Positions 35,135 through 35,629 of a stretch of DNA of 35,629 bases are shown here, in pieces. Every line of letters begins with the position of its first letter. The stretch's first letter is position 1. Position numbers and translations under genes: made by a program. The stretch is from the NCBI GenBank assembly GCA_026392215.1, contig JAPLCN010000192.1, forward strand, positions 1 through 35,629. The letters run 5' to 3'. The DNA is from Actinomycetota bacterium. Lineage in GTDB: Bacteria > Actinomycetota > Humimicrobiia > Humimicrobiales > Humimicrobiaceae. The notes beneath the pieces are model-generated. The model made no database searches, was not told the origin of the DNA, and saw nothing but the letters and a program-made list of their open reading frames with translations.

Positions 35135-35629
35135 TTTTTTGAGAGTTTGATCCTGGCTCAGGATTAATGCTGACGGTGTGCATAATACATGCAAGTCGAA
35201 CGTGCAATGTGAAAGTAGCAATACTTTTGCAAAGCAAGTGGCGAACGGGTGAGTAACGAGTGGATAATCTGCCCTTAAGATCGGGATAACTCTTCGAAAG
35301 GAGAGCTAATACCGAATATTTTATATCTTTCTATGATCGATATAACAAAGGTAGCCGCAAGGCCTCCGCTTTTGGATGAGTCCGCTTCCTATTAGCTAGT
35401 TGGTAAGGTAATGGCTTACCAAGGCTATGATGGGTAGCCGGCCTGAGAGGGTGTCCGGCCACACTGGGACTGAGATACGGCCCAGACTCCTACGGGATGC
35501 AGCAGTAGTGAATATTGCGCAATGGACGAAAGTCTGACGCAGCGACACCGTGTGTAGGATGAAGGTCTTCGGATTGTAAACTACTGTCAGTTGAAGAAGA
35601 AGGTATGAAAGTTAAGAGCTTGAGTATTG
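35135..35629 (+). rRNA. rrs: 16S ribosomal RNA, 5' part (cut by window end)
   Basis: AGAGTTTGATCCTGGCTCAG begins at 35142, corresponding to E. coli position 8, so the mature 5' end is near 35135. The conserved blocks ATACATGCAAGTCGAACG, GTGGCGAACGGGTGAGTAA, ACTGAGATACGGCCCAGACT and GTGAATATTGCGCAATGG follow in order. The gene runs off the window at about E. coli position 450. The sequence departs from common phyla at several normally stable places (TTAATGCTGACGGTGTGCAT; GGGATGCAGCAG for GGGAGGCAGCAG). This suggests an uncultivated lineage. Confidence 0.98.

Overview
The window is AT-rich bacterial chromosome, roughly one third G+C by eye. Almost all real genes lie on the + strand, with short gaps or overlaps. 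The order xerC-type recombinase, rpsB, tsf, pyrH, frr, uppS, rseP, ispG, proS, nusA, infB, rbfA, nrnA, truB, ribF, rpsO, pnp, M16 peptidase, dapB, dapA, rnj, ftsK, cinA, thpR, recA resembles the Actinomycetota arrangement of this supercluster, and less closely the Firmicutes one. The rRNA leader (boxA-like TGTTCTTTGA followed by GAACT) is also actinobacterial in style. With such low G+C, a deep uncultivated Actinomycetota class (for example the Humimicrobiia/OPB41 type) is my best guess. Atribacterota-like lineages remain possible, and the placement is inference.

Bases 1-3100 are an accessory scrapyard. They hold remnants of a HigB/HigA toxin-antitoxin pair, with HigA fused by a deletion to the last ~50 codons of a DMSO-reductase-family molybdoenzyme. 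Next come an intact MazEF-type pair with its own promoter and dyad operator, and then a decayed IS200/IS605 element. That element's tnpA is split by a small scar resembling an IS21 terminus and its tnpB is frameshifted, but its right-end hairpins survive.

Bases 3168-14500 carry an unrecognised small protein, a tyrosine recombinase, the ribosome and nucleotide block (rpsB-tsf-pyrH-frr), isoprenoid and envelope genes (uppS, rseP, ispG), proS and a RecD2-like helicase. cdsA and dxr are missing between uppS and rseP, and rimP is missing before nusA. Bases 14496-24363 are the transcription/translation block, with a strong nusA promoter, an intrinsic terminator in the nusA leader, and genes from nusA through pnp. 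Bases 24421-33505 hold an M16 peptidase, lysine/peptidoglycan precursor genes (dapB, dapA), RNase J, FtsK, CinA and ThpR. The end holds recA behind a promoter covered by a large dyad, then tandem rRNA promoters and the first ~495 nt of a 16S rRNA gene.

The most useful observations are: frr apparently starts at an AUU codon (giving exactly 185 residues); truB is broken by a one-base slip in a T9 run; the nusA leader holds a probable NusA-responsive attenuator; several translation operons share an extended -10 promoter of the form ATGYTAWNMT, with an 11-nt identical stretch at rpsB and nusA; TTG starts are common and GTG starts absent; and the 16S gene has a substitution under the universal 338/341 primer site. 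I found no convincing wholly new multi-gene system; the window is mainly conserved core genome.
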